From NCBI GenBank assembly GCA_911728455.2, contig OU452234.1:2482501-2546500 (forward strand): a DNA stretch of 64,000 nt, given 5' to 3'. The first letter of the stretch is position 1, and every line of letters starts with the position of its first letter. This DNA comes from Marthasterias glacialis. Lineage: Eukaryota > Echinodermata > Asteroidea > Forcipulatida > Asteriidae. Under the pieces are notes generated by a model. It was not told where the DNA came from. It searched no databases and was given only the letters and a program-made list of their open reading frames with translations. The translations under genes and the position numbers were made by a program. Below are positions 12,656-24,169 of the stretch, piece by piece.

Positions 12656-12920
12656 TTTAAGATCTCCAATTTAATAGTTCGAAACGCGTATGTGCTTGCT
12701 TGCAATGGTGTACATTTACAAGATGTTAATTGTATAGTGCTGCAAAAACAGCCCACTATACGACGATAACAGAAAACATCAAAACATCAAACTTACACAT
12801 CTACAGTATCTTACAGTTGAAGACAACAGATTGCTTGGTTGTTCATTCATGATCCAGAGATGAACTGCTAGGATGTCTTGATGATACTGATGTTTACATA
12901 CGCGTTACTCTCCTTTATAC

Positions 12921-12998
12921 CCTGTAGCCTTCAAGATGTCAGTAGAGGTGCTTCCCTCTGCACTTGACTTCAGGGAACAGCTAGCTACATCTCTGGCT
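12921..12998 (-). other. Candidate 78-bp exon, copy 2
   Basis: Duplicate of 8514-8591, same length, acceptor and donor. The visible differences change two residues (an Ile to Ser and a Met to Lys) and introduce no stop. No family is recognised. Confidence 0.3.
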
Positions 12999-15900
12999 CT
13001 GAAAGGTCAAGTTTACAGATACAGAATTATATACAAACCAACAATTTTAATGTGCAAAATCCCTTGCAGGTAAAAAGTGATGAGGACCCCTTCGTCAGTG
13101 ATATTAGTTATCCTTTACAGTGTGAAAAGTTGTCATTGTATTATGTAAACCATCACTTTTCTTGTCGTTTTGTTAAAAGTACACCAAAGTACTTTGACAG
13201 TTTAACAGGTAGTTTGTTTAACAAGTAGGTTTGAACATCTTTTTTTTTCGTCTTCTTTCTTTTATTTATTCAGGGACAGTATTTAAAGCTTACTGATCTC
13301 TGGTATCTTGATCAGGAGATTTGAAAAAAAAAATTAAAAAAATTAAAAATCTTAATCATCACTCTTACATTGATTGGTGTACCTTTTGAAAGCTAGAAAA
13401 AGGGCAAAAATATTTAGTTTACAAAAAAGCGCTTTTATAGTTGCCTTTACATCTAAATTTTCAACTTTTACATTTTCTGTTGTGTTTAAACTGCTTGGGC
13501 AATTAGTTTTCTAGAAGAGGACACAAATTCTGCAGTGACGATATTTATACAAGCACTATTAAATCGAGTAAATTTAATTGGTTAAAAAGGTCAAATGATT
13601 TCCCATTAATTATAGTCACATAAATTGCATTTTTTTTAAAGTAAGGTACATACAAATGAGAGTGCAGCTCCTATAGCTTAGGCTGGTCTTGGAGATCTAC
13701 TTGTTGACTGGTAGATCTCTTTTGAGATGGTAAGCCTTTCTGCAAGATGGGCAAATCACACAATTTGCAACAGTTAGTGTTTTAAACATTACCCATCATT
13801 AAAACATCATTGGTTTCCAATAACTTGCTTTTACCTGAGTATTTTTCTATATTTTCAATCAAAAATAAATGAAGACAAAACATTAATCAGCACCAAGATG
13901 GTTGGGCGAACTCATGCACATCAGGAATATTTTGATTGTTGCAATAAAAATTAAAAAAACCTATTTGGGGGACATCAATTGCCTGAAACAGTTCTCTTGA
14001 GGATTGGTGCTGGAATTCTTTTGATCAGTGAGTTTACCTTTTATTGGAGAGTGCAGCTCCTTTATCATAGGCTTGTCTTGGACATCTACTTGTTGACGGG
14101 TAGATGTCTTTGGAGATGCTAAGCCTGACTGCAACACAAACAAATCACACAATTTGCAACATTAATCCTTGAATATTTGCGCACAATTAAACATCGAGTC
14201 ATTTATTCCTGAACATGGGACAGGAATTCACAAAATTCAAGTTACCAAATGCTATTAGAGTTTTTTTTTTAACATGAAGCATCCTTATATGGGACTTTCG
14301 CAAAATCTTTAAAATCTGACCAACAAAACAAAATTAATAACAATAACACAACCCTGCCTGTCAACTCTGAAAAGATTGCCAAACAACATACAAATATTTC
14401 TATTTGGGACCAGGGGTAAGTATTTAACAATACATGTATACTCTTTTACTGGAGAGTGCAGCTCTTTTATCATAGGGTGGTCTTGGACATCTACTTGTTG
14501 ACGGGTAGATGTCTTTGGAGATACTAAGCCTGAATGCAACACAAAAAAGCACAATTTGCAACATTTAGTGTTTCCCATCACAGTTGAGCTTCAGACAACT
14601 TGCATATCTTTGGATTTTTTTGCGCTCTCAATCAAAAATAAGTGAAGAAAACCAACATTGACAACAGCAAAAACTGTTTGGAGGAAATCATGCACATCTG
14701 GATTGTTTTTATTGTTGCAATCAAAATAAGCATTAATAAATCTGGGGATGCAAAACACCTGACACAGTTCTCTTGAGGATTGGCGCTAGTATAAACATTA
14801 TGACTGATAGTGATATTAACTTCTGTTTAAACAAGAGCAACAAACTGCAAAATTATTACACAGCTCTGTTTGGGACCAGTGGTAAATATGAGAATTTTTG
14901 GGAATTTACCTTTTACTGGATAGTGCAGTCCCTTCATCATAGGCTGGTCTTGGACATCTACTTGTTGACGGGTAGATGGCTTTTTCTGAAAAACAAACAA
15001 ATCATACAATTTGCAACATTTAGTATTTTGAAAGCAGCCCCCAAAAATGGTTGCAGAAACTTATCCTCATCAGGGATAGTTTGATTGTTGCAATCAAAAT
15101 AAGCAACAGTAATTCAGGGGGGATGTCAAATGCCTGCAACAGTTAGGATTGGTGCTAGTATGAACTTCATTAATTAGTCAGCGCTCAGAACTTATCTAAC
15201 AAATGACACATAAAAATTTAGGTTACCAAAAGCTAAGAATTTGTATTGATCTTTGTGTTTAACTTTTCTAAAAGGGCCTTAACCCCCCCCCCCCCAAAAA
15301 AAAAAAAAAAAAAAAACTGCATGGAAACTCTCAATGATTGCCAAAAAACACTCAAATATCTCCATTTGGGACAAGAAGTAAACGTTAAAAGTATACTTTT
15401 GGGAATTCTCCTTTTATTGGAGATTGCAGCTCCTTTGTCATTGGCTGGTCTTGGAAATCTACTTGTTGACGGGTAGATCTCTTTGGAGATGCTCAGCCTG
15501 ACTGCAACACAAACAAATTGCACAATTTGAATCATTTAGTCTCTCAGAACATTTCCCTTCGAAAAAAACAGTTGGGTTCAGATAAATTGCTTTTACCTGA
15601 GCATTTCTTTTCTACTGTCAATCATAAAAAGAGTGAAGTAAACCAACAATGAAAAAAGCAAAAAAAAATGTTTGGAGGAACTCATGCACATCAGGAGCAT
15701 TTCGATTGCTGCTATAGAAAATAAGTAACAGAAAATCCGGGGGACGTCAAATGCCTAAAACAGTTCTCTGTAGGACTGGTGCTGGTATGAACTTAAATAA
15801 TTAGTGAGCTTTCAGAATGAAACTTATCTAGCAAATGACGCACCAAAGTTTAAAATAACAAAAGCTAAGATTTTGTATTGAAATTTGTGATGAAGCATCC

Positions 15901-16044
15901 AGAGAGACTTTCCCAAAATATTAAAAACATGACAAAAAAAACACAACCCATTCTGTCAACTCTGAAATGATTGCCAAACAACATACACATATCTCCATTT
16001 GGAACCAGGAGTAAACAATAAAATTATACTTTTGGGAATTCACC

Positions 16045-16475
16045 TTTTATTGGAGATTGCAGCTCCTTTGTCATAGGCTGGACTTGGACATCTACTTGTT
16101 GACGGGTAGACGTCTTTGGAGATGCTAAGCCTGACTGGAGAGTGCAGCTCCTTTATCATAGGCTGGTTATGGACATCTACTTGTTGATGGGTAGATGTCT
16201 TTGGAGATGCTAAGCCTGACTGGAGAGTGCAGCTCCTTTATCATAGGCTGGTTATGGACATCTACTTGTTGACGGGTAGATGTCTTTGGAGATTCTAAGC
16301 CTGACTAGAGAGTACAGCCTCCTTTGTCATAGGCTGGTTTTGGACATCTACTTGTTGACGGGTAGATGTCTTTGGAGATGCTAAGCCTGACTGGAGAGTG
16401 CAGCTCCTTTGTCATTGGCTGGTCTTGGAAATCTACTTGTTGACGGGTAGATCTCTTTGGAGACGCTAAGCCTGA
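16045..16475 (-). repeat. Array E block with five modules fused head to tail
   Basis: This 431-bp block equals one 91-bp module plus four 85-bp modules. The junctions are of the same type as at 9815-10074. The stems of the first four units carry the C-G pair (16085-16360 region), whereas the unit at the acceptor end carries the A/C mismatch form (GAAATCTAC with GTAGATCTC). The block therefore mixes two sequence subtypes. Confidence 0.7.
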
Positions 16476-18639
16476 CTGCAACACAAACAAATTGCACAAT
16501 TTGCATCATTTAGTCTTCAGAACATTTCCCTTCATTAAAACAGTTGGGTTCAGATACATTGCTTTTATACATGAGCATTTTCTTTTACTGTCAATCATAA
16601 AAAAATGAAGTAAACCAACAATGAAAAAAGCAAAAACTGTTTGGAGGAACTCATGCACATCAGGAGCATTTCGATCGCTGCTATAGAAAAATAAGCAACA
16701 GTAAATCCGGGGGACGTCAAATGCCTAAAACAGTTCTCTGTAGGACTGGTGCTAGTATGAACTTTAATCATTAGTGAGCTCTCAAAATGAAACTTATCTA
16801 GCAAAAAACACACCATCATTTAAACAACCAGAAACTAAGGATTTGTTCTGAAATTTGTGTTTAACATGAAGCTACCTTAGGGAACTTCCCAAAATTTTTA
16901 AAACCTGACAAAAAAACACATCAAAACACAACCCATTCTGTCAACTCTGAAATGATTGCCAAACAACATATATACGAGAATTTTCAAATGAATTGTAGTG
17001 CTACAAAAATTGACTGATACTAACTTCTGGTTAATCAAAGAGTACAAAGACAAAATTCTTCACAATAATTATAGACCTTCATTTGGGAAAAGGGGTAAAT
17101 ATGAAAAGAATGTTGTGAATTTACCTTTTACTGGAAAGTGAGCTCCTTCATCATAGGCTGGTCTTGGACATCTACTTGTTGACGGGTAGATGGCTTTTTC
17201 TGAAACATAAACAAATCACACAATTTGTGACATTTAGTATTTTGAAAGCAGCCCAAGAAATGGTTACAGAAACTTATGCTCATCAGGGATAGTTTGATTG
17301 TTGCAATCAAAATAAGCAACAGTAAACATGGGGGACGTCAAGTGCCTAAAACAGTTCTCTGTAGGGACTGGTGATGGTATGATCTTTAATCATGTGAGCT
17401 CTGGCAATGAAACTTATCTAGCAAATGACACACCAAAATTTAAATTACAAAAAGCTGAGGATTCGTATTGAAATTTGTGTTTAACATGAGGCACCCTTAG
17501 GGAATTTCCCAAAAACCTAACCAAAAAACACAACCATTTCATTAAAAGTATACTTTTGGAAATTCACCTTTTATTGGAGATTGCAGCTCCTTTGTCATAG
17601 GCTGGTCTTGGAAATCTACTTGTTGACGGGTAGATCTCTTTGGAGATGCTAGGCCTGACTGCAACACAAACAAATTGCACAATTTGCATCATTTAGTCTT
17701 TCAGAACATTTACCTTCGAAAAAACAGTTGGGTTAAGATAAATTACTTTAACCTGAGCATTTCTTTTACTGACAATCAAAAAAGGGGTGAAGTAAACCAA
17801 CGATGAAAACAGTGAAAAAACTGTTTGGAGGAACTCATGCAAATCAGGAGCATTTCGATCGCTGCTATAGAAAAAGAAGTAACAGAAAATTTGGGGGACT
17901 TCAAATGCCTAAAACAGTTCTCTTTAGGACTGGTGCTGGTATGAACTTAAATAATTAGTGAGCTCTCAGAATGAAACTTATCTAGCAAATGACGCATCAA
18001 AGTTTAAAATAACAAAAGCTAAGATATTGTATTGAAATTTGTGTTTATAATGAAGCATCCTTAGGGACTTTCCCAAAATCTTTAAAACCGGACAGAAAAA
18101 TCACAACCTAATCTGTCAACTCTGAAAGAATTGCCAAACAACGTACAAATATCTCTATTTGGGACAAGAAGTAAACAATAAAAGTACACTTTTGGAAATT
18201 CACCTTTTATTGGAGATTGCATTATTGGATCCTTTGTCATAGGCTGGTCTTGGAAATCTACTTGTTGATGGGTAGATCTCTTTGGAGATGCAAAGCCTGA
18301 CTGACTGCAACACAAACAAATTGCATAATTTGAATCAATTAGTCTTTCAGAACATTTCCCTTCATTAAAACAGTTGGGTTCAGATAAATTACTTTAACCT
18401 GAGCATTTTCTTTTTCTGAGACACAAACAAGTAGAACAATTTGCAACATTTAGTATTTTGAAAGCAGCCCCCAAAAATGGTTGCAGAATTTTATGCTCAT
18501 CTGGGATAGTTTGATTGTTGCAATCAAAATAAGCAACAGTAATTCAGGGGGATGTCAAATGCCTGCAACAGTTCTCTTTAGGACTGGTTTTAGTATGAAC
18601 TTCATTAATCACCTTTGAAGTTGTTTAAGATTTTAAGTA

Positions 18640-20140
18640 CAATTTGTGCTTGCTTTGATGTTTCCATTGATTACGAAGGTTAGCTAGTTTTAGGTAATAT
18701 GTGTTAACCCATATCAGCGACCTAATTTCAGGATTTTCAACAAAATCTTACCTACGGTTGACCCAGTAGAAGAACATAAAAATGTGTCTTTCCCCATACT
18801 CTCGTTACTATTGGTATCAGATGGAAAACCTGGCAAAGCATAACACATTAAGAGAATCATGTACTCTTTCCAACAGTACACATTTAGTTGTTAAAGCCGT
18901 AAATTATAAATGTTTATTGTAATGCAGCAATGAGCACTACATAGGCTAAGGTAGTAACAGTGTTTACATTACTGTCACCAGTCAGGTAGATCTGGATTTA
19001 AAAAAATGTTAAAACTTACTGAATTACTTTTGGAAGACAAACATGTGGTCAATTCCATGTCATTTTAAAAAAGGTTTGGACAACTTAAAAGCTTGAAATA
19101 CTGTGTTTAAGATTTAAAATGTAGAAAAAATCAAACTTCTCCATCATCCACTGTGATTCAAAATTACCAGGGCCTGCTTCCCATTATTGCAATGTTTCTC
19201 TGTCATGTGATGGTAGGATTCAAGGAGGAGTACATCTTCTGCTCAGAAGGCAGCTCCAGCATTGCATTCCTCACACAGTGACTACACTGAGTAACGACAA
19301 CCATCAAAGTATCTAACAGAAAAAATGACTTTTAAAGACGACTACTGAAAAATAAATCATTATTTAAATAAAAACATCATACATGTACTTGGTATGAAAT
19401 TACAAAAGAGAGGGCTGGGCAAGCTTGTTAGTCTTGTGGTTAGACATCCGAACCCAATGTCAAGGCTTTGCTTACTGTGTAATTCTGCGCTTACAGTTAT
19501 CATTCTCGCTAACAGGATAAGCACCCAATGAGATGTACATATGCACACAAGCAAATATTTATTGCTACCTGTGAAATATGTTTACTTTAAGCACACATTT
19601 TTCTGGTTCCGTAAGCGTTGATTCAGTTTTACTAATTGTAAGCAGAGCCATGGAATAGGGCCTTACTCTAAAATGTAGGTCCCAAATATTGCCTCCAAAC
19701 ACGCACGTCACATGCAGTGACTGTGCCACGATCACTGTTTTGGAAGTCAACAGGTTAAGTGTGTAAACACTGCGTAGCCCAAAATTCACACTACACTGTA
19801 AAAGACATGGGGACATTGACTTTCCAAATGGCCCAACTAAGATAATTGTGATGACGTCGGTGAATTGGGTCAATATGGTGCTTATCAAAGTTGGCTATTA
19901 GAAAAATGAGTAAAATAACCTAGCAAGGTCTCTTGACAATTATACCCTACTATACTTAAGTCTACAACAACACTCAACTCCTTGGTGAATAATTAAGTAC
20001 GTACAGACATAAACATGTCAGAACTTCTTGAACCTGAATAACTTTATAATCCAACTCTCCAAGAGCTACACTCTAGACATCTGGATATCTTGTTCATGTC
20101 TAAATCTCACATTCTGTTGCTGTTCTGAGATTCTTGCATT
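18640..20140. other. No gene recognised between array E and the 20-kb exon-like piece
   Basis: AT-rich sequence without convincing splice-flanked open stretches. It contains one copy of the R1 inverted-repeat family (19737-19874). A weak box-A-like sequence near 19425 has no matching box B. Confidence 0.5.
19737..19874 (-). mobile_element. R1 family MITE-like element, copy 1
   Basis: About 138 bp, related in reverse orientation to 25596-25739 and 49998-50135 and in the same orientation to 29528-29663. Shared marks are CCATTTTG-type and CAAAATGG-type ends of an inner inverted repeat, a GTGTTATACAGTG-like centre and an outer ATTGACCCAATTCACCTGACGTCATC stretch (here reversed). Non-coding. The family name is mine. 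Confidence 0.55.
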
Positions 20141-20586
20141 TCAGTTTAAGGAGTCTCGTGCTGTTTCCATTACACTGCTCATCTTTGGTCCTTCTAATTT
20201 GAACTTCCTTGTCTGCAAATCCTTTAGTTTTACTTGAGTCATTATCTTGATTTTCCCAACATCACATGCTGGTAGCTCATCTTTGCACAGCAATTCAAGG
20301 CATCTTTTCTGGTCTACGATCTGCAGGATTTGTGGCTGTGTTACTTTCTGGAGAGTGGCTGTGTTCATGATGCACATGTTGTCGTTAGGTAGTCCTTCAT
20401 TAGATCTCATCCAGGTCTGAACAGTCGTACCTCCTCACTCTGGTGGGGTGTCAGGGTAAACATCAACTCCATCCCTTGCATCGCTCTCAGCATTATCGGT
20501 GGCTTGTTCAGTCCAGGTGAATGCTACCAGTCTTACACCATCTTGTTCTAAAATTTCCACCTTTTCACCAGATGCACTCTTAGCTG
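20141..20586 (-). other. Exon-like minus-strand piece of unknown identity
   Basis: The stretch starts after a good acceptor (GAGAAGTTTCTCAG) at 20587-20588 and reads protein-like sequence in one frame to ~20141. It is not one clean open frame, so it is broken, composite, or reads differently from what I can see. Pieces include SGEKVEILEQDGVRLVAF and, nearer the end, QPQILQIVDQKRCLELLCK. It lies just downstream, in the minus direction, of the retroelement fossil, but does not look like an integrase core. It may be an exon of an unknown host gene or a captured tail of the element. I do not recognise a family. Confidence 0.35.
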
Positions 20587-20624
20587 CTGAGAAACTTCTC
20601 TCTCAATGTAACAGTCAAACACCA

Positions 20625-20830
20625 TAAATCAAGTTAATTCAATGTTACATTTATTTCCATATTGACCAATGCAGTACACACAAATGAAAAAAGAGCAAAA
20701 TGCATTGTCTGAGCCTTACTGTACAACAAAATGAATAGCGGAAACTAAACAAGAAACATTTGCTGATTAACAATAACTGGTGTTAATTTCCTTTCAAGAC
20801 AAATTCTATTGACAGAATACACATCAGGAT
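20625..20830. repeat. Outlying unit of the ~300-bp tandem repeat T
   Basis: The pattern GAAACTAAACAAGAAAC, then GGTGTTAATTTCC, then CAAGACAAATTCTATTG and ACACATCA matches units of the array at 24170-25480 on the other side of the retroelement. This suggests the element landed inside the array or that the array spread around it. Confidence 0.45.
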
Positions 20831-20949
20831 TTCAATGCAGAGCGTCCTCCTTGTTCTAAAGACAGCATGACTCCATGAATAGCATTCACTGAAAAGCAGT
20901 TTCACAGCAGGGGGTACGGTGGCCTCTTAATGCCACTCCTTCACATCCC

Positions 20950-23900
20950 CTTTCCTTAAGATTAGGATCAGTAGGCGTTTAACTTGGCCTTTTTGTAACA
21001 CCAAATTGTTTATGTTTTGTTTTTTTCAATACGTGGCCAATACATGATGTCTCGTGCAGTGTTGGTTGTGCACGAGCATGTGCCCTTTCTATCATTTCTG
21101 TGCAAAAAGCTGTTGGGATTACAATCCGGGTTCCGCAAAAGATGAGACCGTTTTGTATTGCCAACTCATCTCTGTATGGCCAGTACTCCCTGACGCACAA
21201 GAGATTTTGAGCCTAGTCCCCTGTCCATCCCTGACAAATATGGTTGGGTCACTGTTCTCCAACTCGATGTTGAGCTTCTGCTCCAAGGTCACGGAGAAGA
21301 TCAGATAGTCTGGTGTCTGATCAGTGACTTGACGTTTTGGCAAGGCTGCTCCTGACAGTGTATCGCTCAAGTACATACATGAACCCAGTTTGTACTGTAT
21401 GCTAAGTGAGTACTTCTGTAGGCGAAGCCGCATTCGTTATAGGCGCTTCGAGCTCACCAAAATTGGCTTTCTGAAAATGTTCATAAGAAGTTTGTGGTCT
21501 GATAGCACAAGAACGTCATCACAGCCTAGAAAGCCCTGGGTGGCGAATACAATTGCCAAACACTCTTTTTCTATTTGAGCGTAATTGCGTTCTGTTGCTG
21601 GTAGTGCTCGAGAGGCGTATGAAACTGGACAGCCATTTTGTGTGATGACAGCTCCTAGCACAACCTTGGAGCTATCACACTCAATCACGACACCTTGGTT
21701 GACATCATAGTAGCTCAGCACACAGGGGCCTCTGTGATGAGCTTCTTGATCTTGTCCACAGCCACATCATGATGTGGCAACCAGTCAAAGATGACGTCTT
21801 TGCCTGTGAGACGTCTGAGCAGCTCACATATTGTGCTCAGTTCTTGCAAGAATTTAGCCAGGTAGGTCACCACTCCGATGAGTCTTAGCACTCCCTGGAC
21901 ATTTGTAGGGCGAGGCATGTCAAGAATGGCCTTCACTTTCTACGGATCTGGTGATAGTCCATCTGAGCTGAAGACATGTCCCATGTATGTGATGCTGGAC
22001 AGCTTGTATTGAAGCTTGGCTGAGTTAAGCTTCACGTCCCGCTCTCTGCATCTTGAGAGAAGAGTGGTGAATGCAGCGTCATGTGAGGCCTCTGCTTCGT
22101 CCTGCGTTTCATCTGCGATAACTGCGATGTTTTCCAGGCCTTCCAGGCACCCATGCAGTCTGCGTTGGAACTCCTCCGGTGCTGATGAAATGCCAAAGAG
22201 CATCCTTAACCAGCGATATCACCCGTAAGGTGTCCAAAATGTTGTCAGATAACTGGAGGGCTCATCGAGGACGACTTGTAGAAAAAGCGTCCTTGGCGTC
22301 TACCACCGAGAAGAGTTTGGCTTTCTTCAATCTCGGGGCAACTTCATCAACAGTGGGAATGGGGTAATGGTTTCCCTTGATGGCCTTGTTCAAGTTGTGT
22401 GGATCCAAGCACACCCTGATTTTGTTTGGCTTTCTGACAACCACCATGTTGTGGATCCACTTGGTGGTAGGCTCAGTAACACCGGCAAGGATGCCTTGGT
22501 CTTTCATGCTGTCTAGCTTTTGTTTCAGTTCTGCCCGCACTGGAATAAATAATAATAATAATAACTAGTTCTTATATGGCGCATTTCACAATAACGTCTC
22601 AATGCGCTTTACATTAGTGCCCTGGTCATTGGGCCAATAACATTCCTGTAATTTTCCTCAGCTCCCTGGGAAGTTTAAAGCCCCGAGCTGCCGTGGCAAT
22701 CCAAAGGCTTTTTCAAACACAATGTCTACCTCTACCCTCGCAGGTAACCATTTATATCCCTGGGTGAAGAGAAGCAATTATAGTAAAGCATCTTGCTCAA
22801 GGACACTTGAAGTGTCATGACCGGGACTCGAACCCACACCCCGATGACTTAACCAACAGAACTTGAGTCCGGTGCACTAGACCGCTCGGCCATGACACGC
22901 TATAACAGTGACACTGTGATCAATGTCTTTGTAGTAATGACCTGGTAGCAGACCAAGGCCAGTGAATACACTCGCTGATGACAGGTGCCTTGGTAAGAGT
23001 CTGTGATTCCGGCACTGCGTGCACTAAGCACTCCAGTGCTTCTGCTGCTCTACCTGACAGCAGAGATGAGGGCGCATCTTCCACAGTGGATTTTTCTGGT
23101 GACCCCATTGATCTCAAACTGGCGGCTCCAACAGGGTGTAATATTGTGCCATTGTACAGTTTTAGTTTAGTCTGTGATGGCAGTGGAGGCTTGTCACTGA
23201 GCTTCCAGTAGTCTACCAGCTTTAAGGTGCTGCATGTTGCACCAGAGTCCAGCTGAAATCTGATGATCTTTGTCGCATCCCTTGTTGGTGTGTCCACTGC
23301 TAGCTCTACAAAGTATTGCTGCTTGGTCTTTGAATACACCATATAGATGCTTTCATCGCTGTTGCTTGCATCTCCTTCCATGTGATGGAGTTTCCGTGTT
23401 GATTTATTTGGCTGTTCCGTGCAATCTTTGCCTGATGACTGGCAAACTTTTGCATCTATGTGGTTGCATTCTTTGCACTTGGAACAGGTTGTCCCATAGG
23501 ATGGGCATTTTTATTTGCTGTGATTTGCCACGGTACTTGCAACTGCTGTTTGGAGGCTTTGTTAGTTTTTCCAGATTTCTGTGCCCGCTGCTTGGTTTTC
23601 ACAAAGTGATCCGTTTCTGCCTCTACATGATCCATCTGTGGTACGTGGATTGCTGCCTGTTCACTGCTGCTGCGTACATGTATGTCAAAAGCGTTCTGCA
23701 ATGTCAGTGATGACTCTCGCAGTAGACGGGCACAGATGCTGTTGCCTGCCACTCCTATGACCAGCCTGTCTCTAAGCATTTCATCAGGAACCGATCCATA
23801 ATTGCATGTGGTTGCCAACTTTCTTAGTCTGTTCAAGAAAGTGTCAATGTTCTCTATTGGTTCTTGCTTGAATGATTTGAACATGAATCGTTCATATACC

Positions 23901-24145
23901 ACATTACGTTTAGGGTCAAAATGAGCTCCAAGGCTGGTTAGGATCTGCTGTGGTGACTTTCTCTGCTCATCTGTCAGTGACAGATTTTGGTACACTTCAT
24001 AGCACTCTTTCCCCATTACTGTCAGTAATGTAGCCACTTGGATGGAGGATTCTTTCTGGTCTAGTTCTGTGGCTACGAGATAGTTCTGCCAATTCGCTTT
24101 AAAAAATTGCCAATAGGATACCTGGTCTCCTTTCATGTCCATTTT
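20950..24145 (-). mobile_element. Broken Ty3/gypsy-type LTR retroelement (fossil)
   Basis: Coding parts lie on the minus strand in the usual gypsy order: a Gag-like region (about 24142-23456), an aspartic protease region with the DSGAT motif (about 23381-23100), reverse transcriptase (about 22540-21940, interrupted by a SINE), RNase H (about 21720-21440, ECDSS motif) and an integrase zinc-binding-like remnant (about 21200-20979). No catalytic integrase core and no pair of LTRs could be found, so the ends are approximate. The element is broken, with roughly half a dozen or more interruptions besides the missing parts. Parts are still easily recognised, suggesting moderate age; the SINE entered afterwards. 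Confidence 0.8.
22544..22899 (-). mobile_element. tRNA-Leu-derived SINE inserted in the retroelement
   Basis: Read on the minus strand it begins at ~22899 with a tRNA-like head. Box A is TGGCCGAGCGGT (22881-22892), box B is GGTTCGAGTCC (22824-22834), and the anticodon-region GACTCAAGTTC resembles tRNA-Leu(CAA), with a long variable arm. A body of ~250 bp follows, including GCGCATTGAGACGTT-type sequence, and it ends in an ATT-repeat tail (22544-22565). Target-site duplications were not convincing by eye. It is not a functional tRNA gene because the acceptor stem runs into the SINE body. Confidence 0.8.
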
Positions 24146-24169
24146 AACCTGTATGTCATTTAAGTTTTT

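Larger units (their letters stand above)
10895..14020. repeat. Second copy of the ~4.4-kb tandem segmental duplication
   Basis: It begins abruptly inside an intron-like spacer of the 9.2-18.3 kb module array, where the spacer text stops at ~10894 and array-A text starts. It runs colinear with 6502-~9590. Beyond ~14020 the two copies both continue in the module array, so the right boundary cannot be set by eye. Differences from copy 1 are point changes, small indels, a longer minisatellite and absence of the 330-bp GC-rich insert. Confidence 0.75.
9237..18300 (-). repeat. Array E: 18 exon-like hairpin modules on the minus strand in 12 blocks
   Basis: An ~87-91-bp module recurs at 9237-9323, 9815-10074 (three units), 10585-10675, 13654-13739, 14038-14128, 14444-14533, 14910-14985, 15411-15501, 16045-16475 (five units), 17125-17199, 17568-17658 and 18204-18300. 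Most single blocks are flanked on the minus strand by an acceptor (TTGTGTTTGTGTTGCAG) and by a donor (AAAAG then GTGAAT or GTAAAT; GTATGT at 9237 and 13654). Between blocks lie related spacers of roughly 300-550 bp. Using the inner acceptor TCAG, the canonical module is 87 bp, phase 1 to phase 1, and reads GLASPKTSTRQQVDVQDQP then MIKELHSPVK. Not all copies are open: those at 9237, 10585 and 15411 contain stops, and 15411 lacks a GT donor. Each module also contains a conserved stem (GACATCTAC / GTAGATGTC). No known family is recognised; it may be a decaying exon array or a structured satellite. Confidence 0.7.

Noticed and set aside
11953-12660. A 235-codon open stretch of HHQSNLRTTNRISAPPIES-type repeats
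   Set aside because: It is the translation of the 20-bp minisatellite. All frames give the same pattern, there is no splice or start context, and the homologous locus has only about 9 units.
9237-18300. CRISPR-like array of hairpin repeats
   Set aside because: The repeats are ~87-91 bp, spacers are long and related to one another, and the genome is clearly eukaryotic.
22824-22899. Functional tRNA-Leu gene
   Set aside because: The head has boxes A and B, but the 3' half of the acceptor stem is replaced by SINE body and an ATT tail follows.
20950-24145. Intact, active LTR retroelement
   Set aside because: Coding parts are interrupted, the catalytic integrase region and LTRs are not found, and a SINE is inserted; treated as a fossil.
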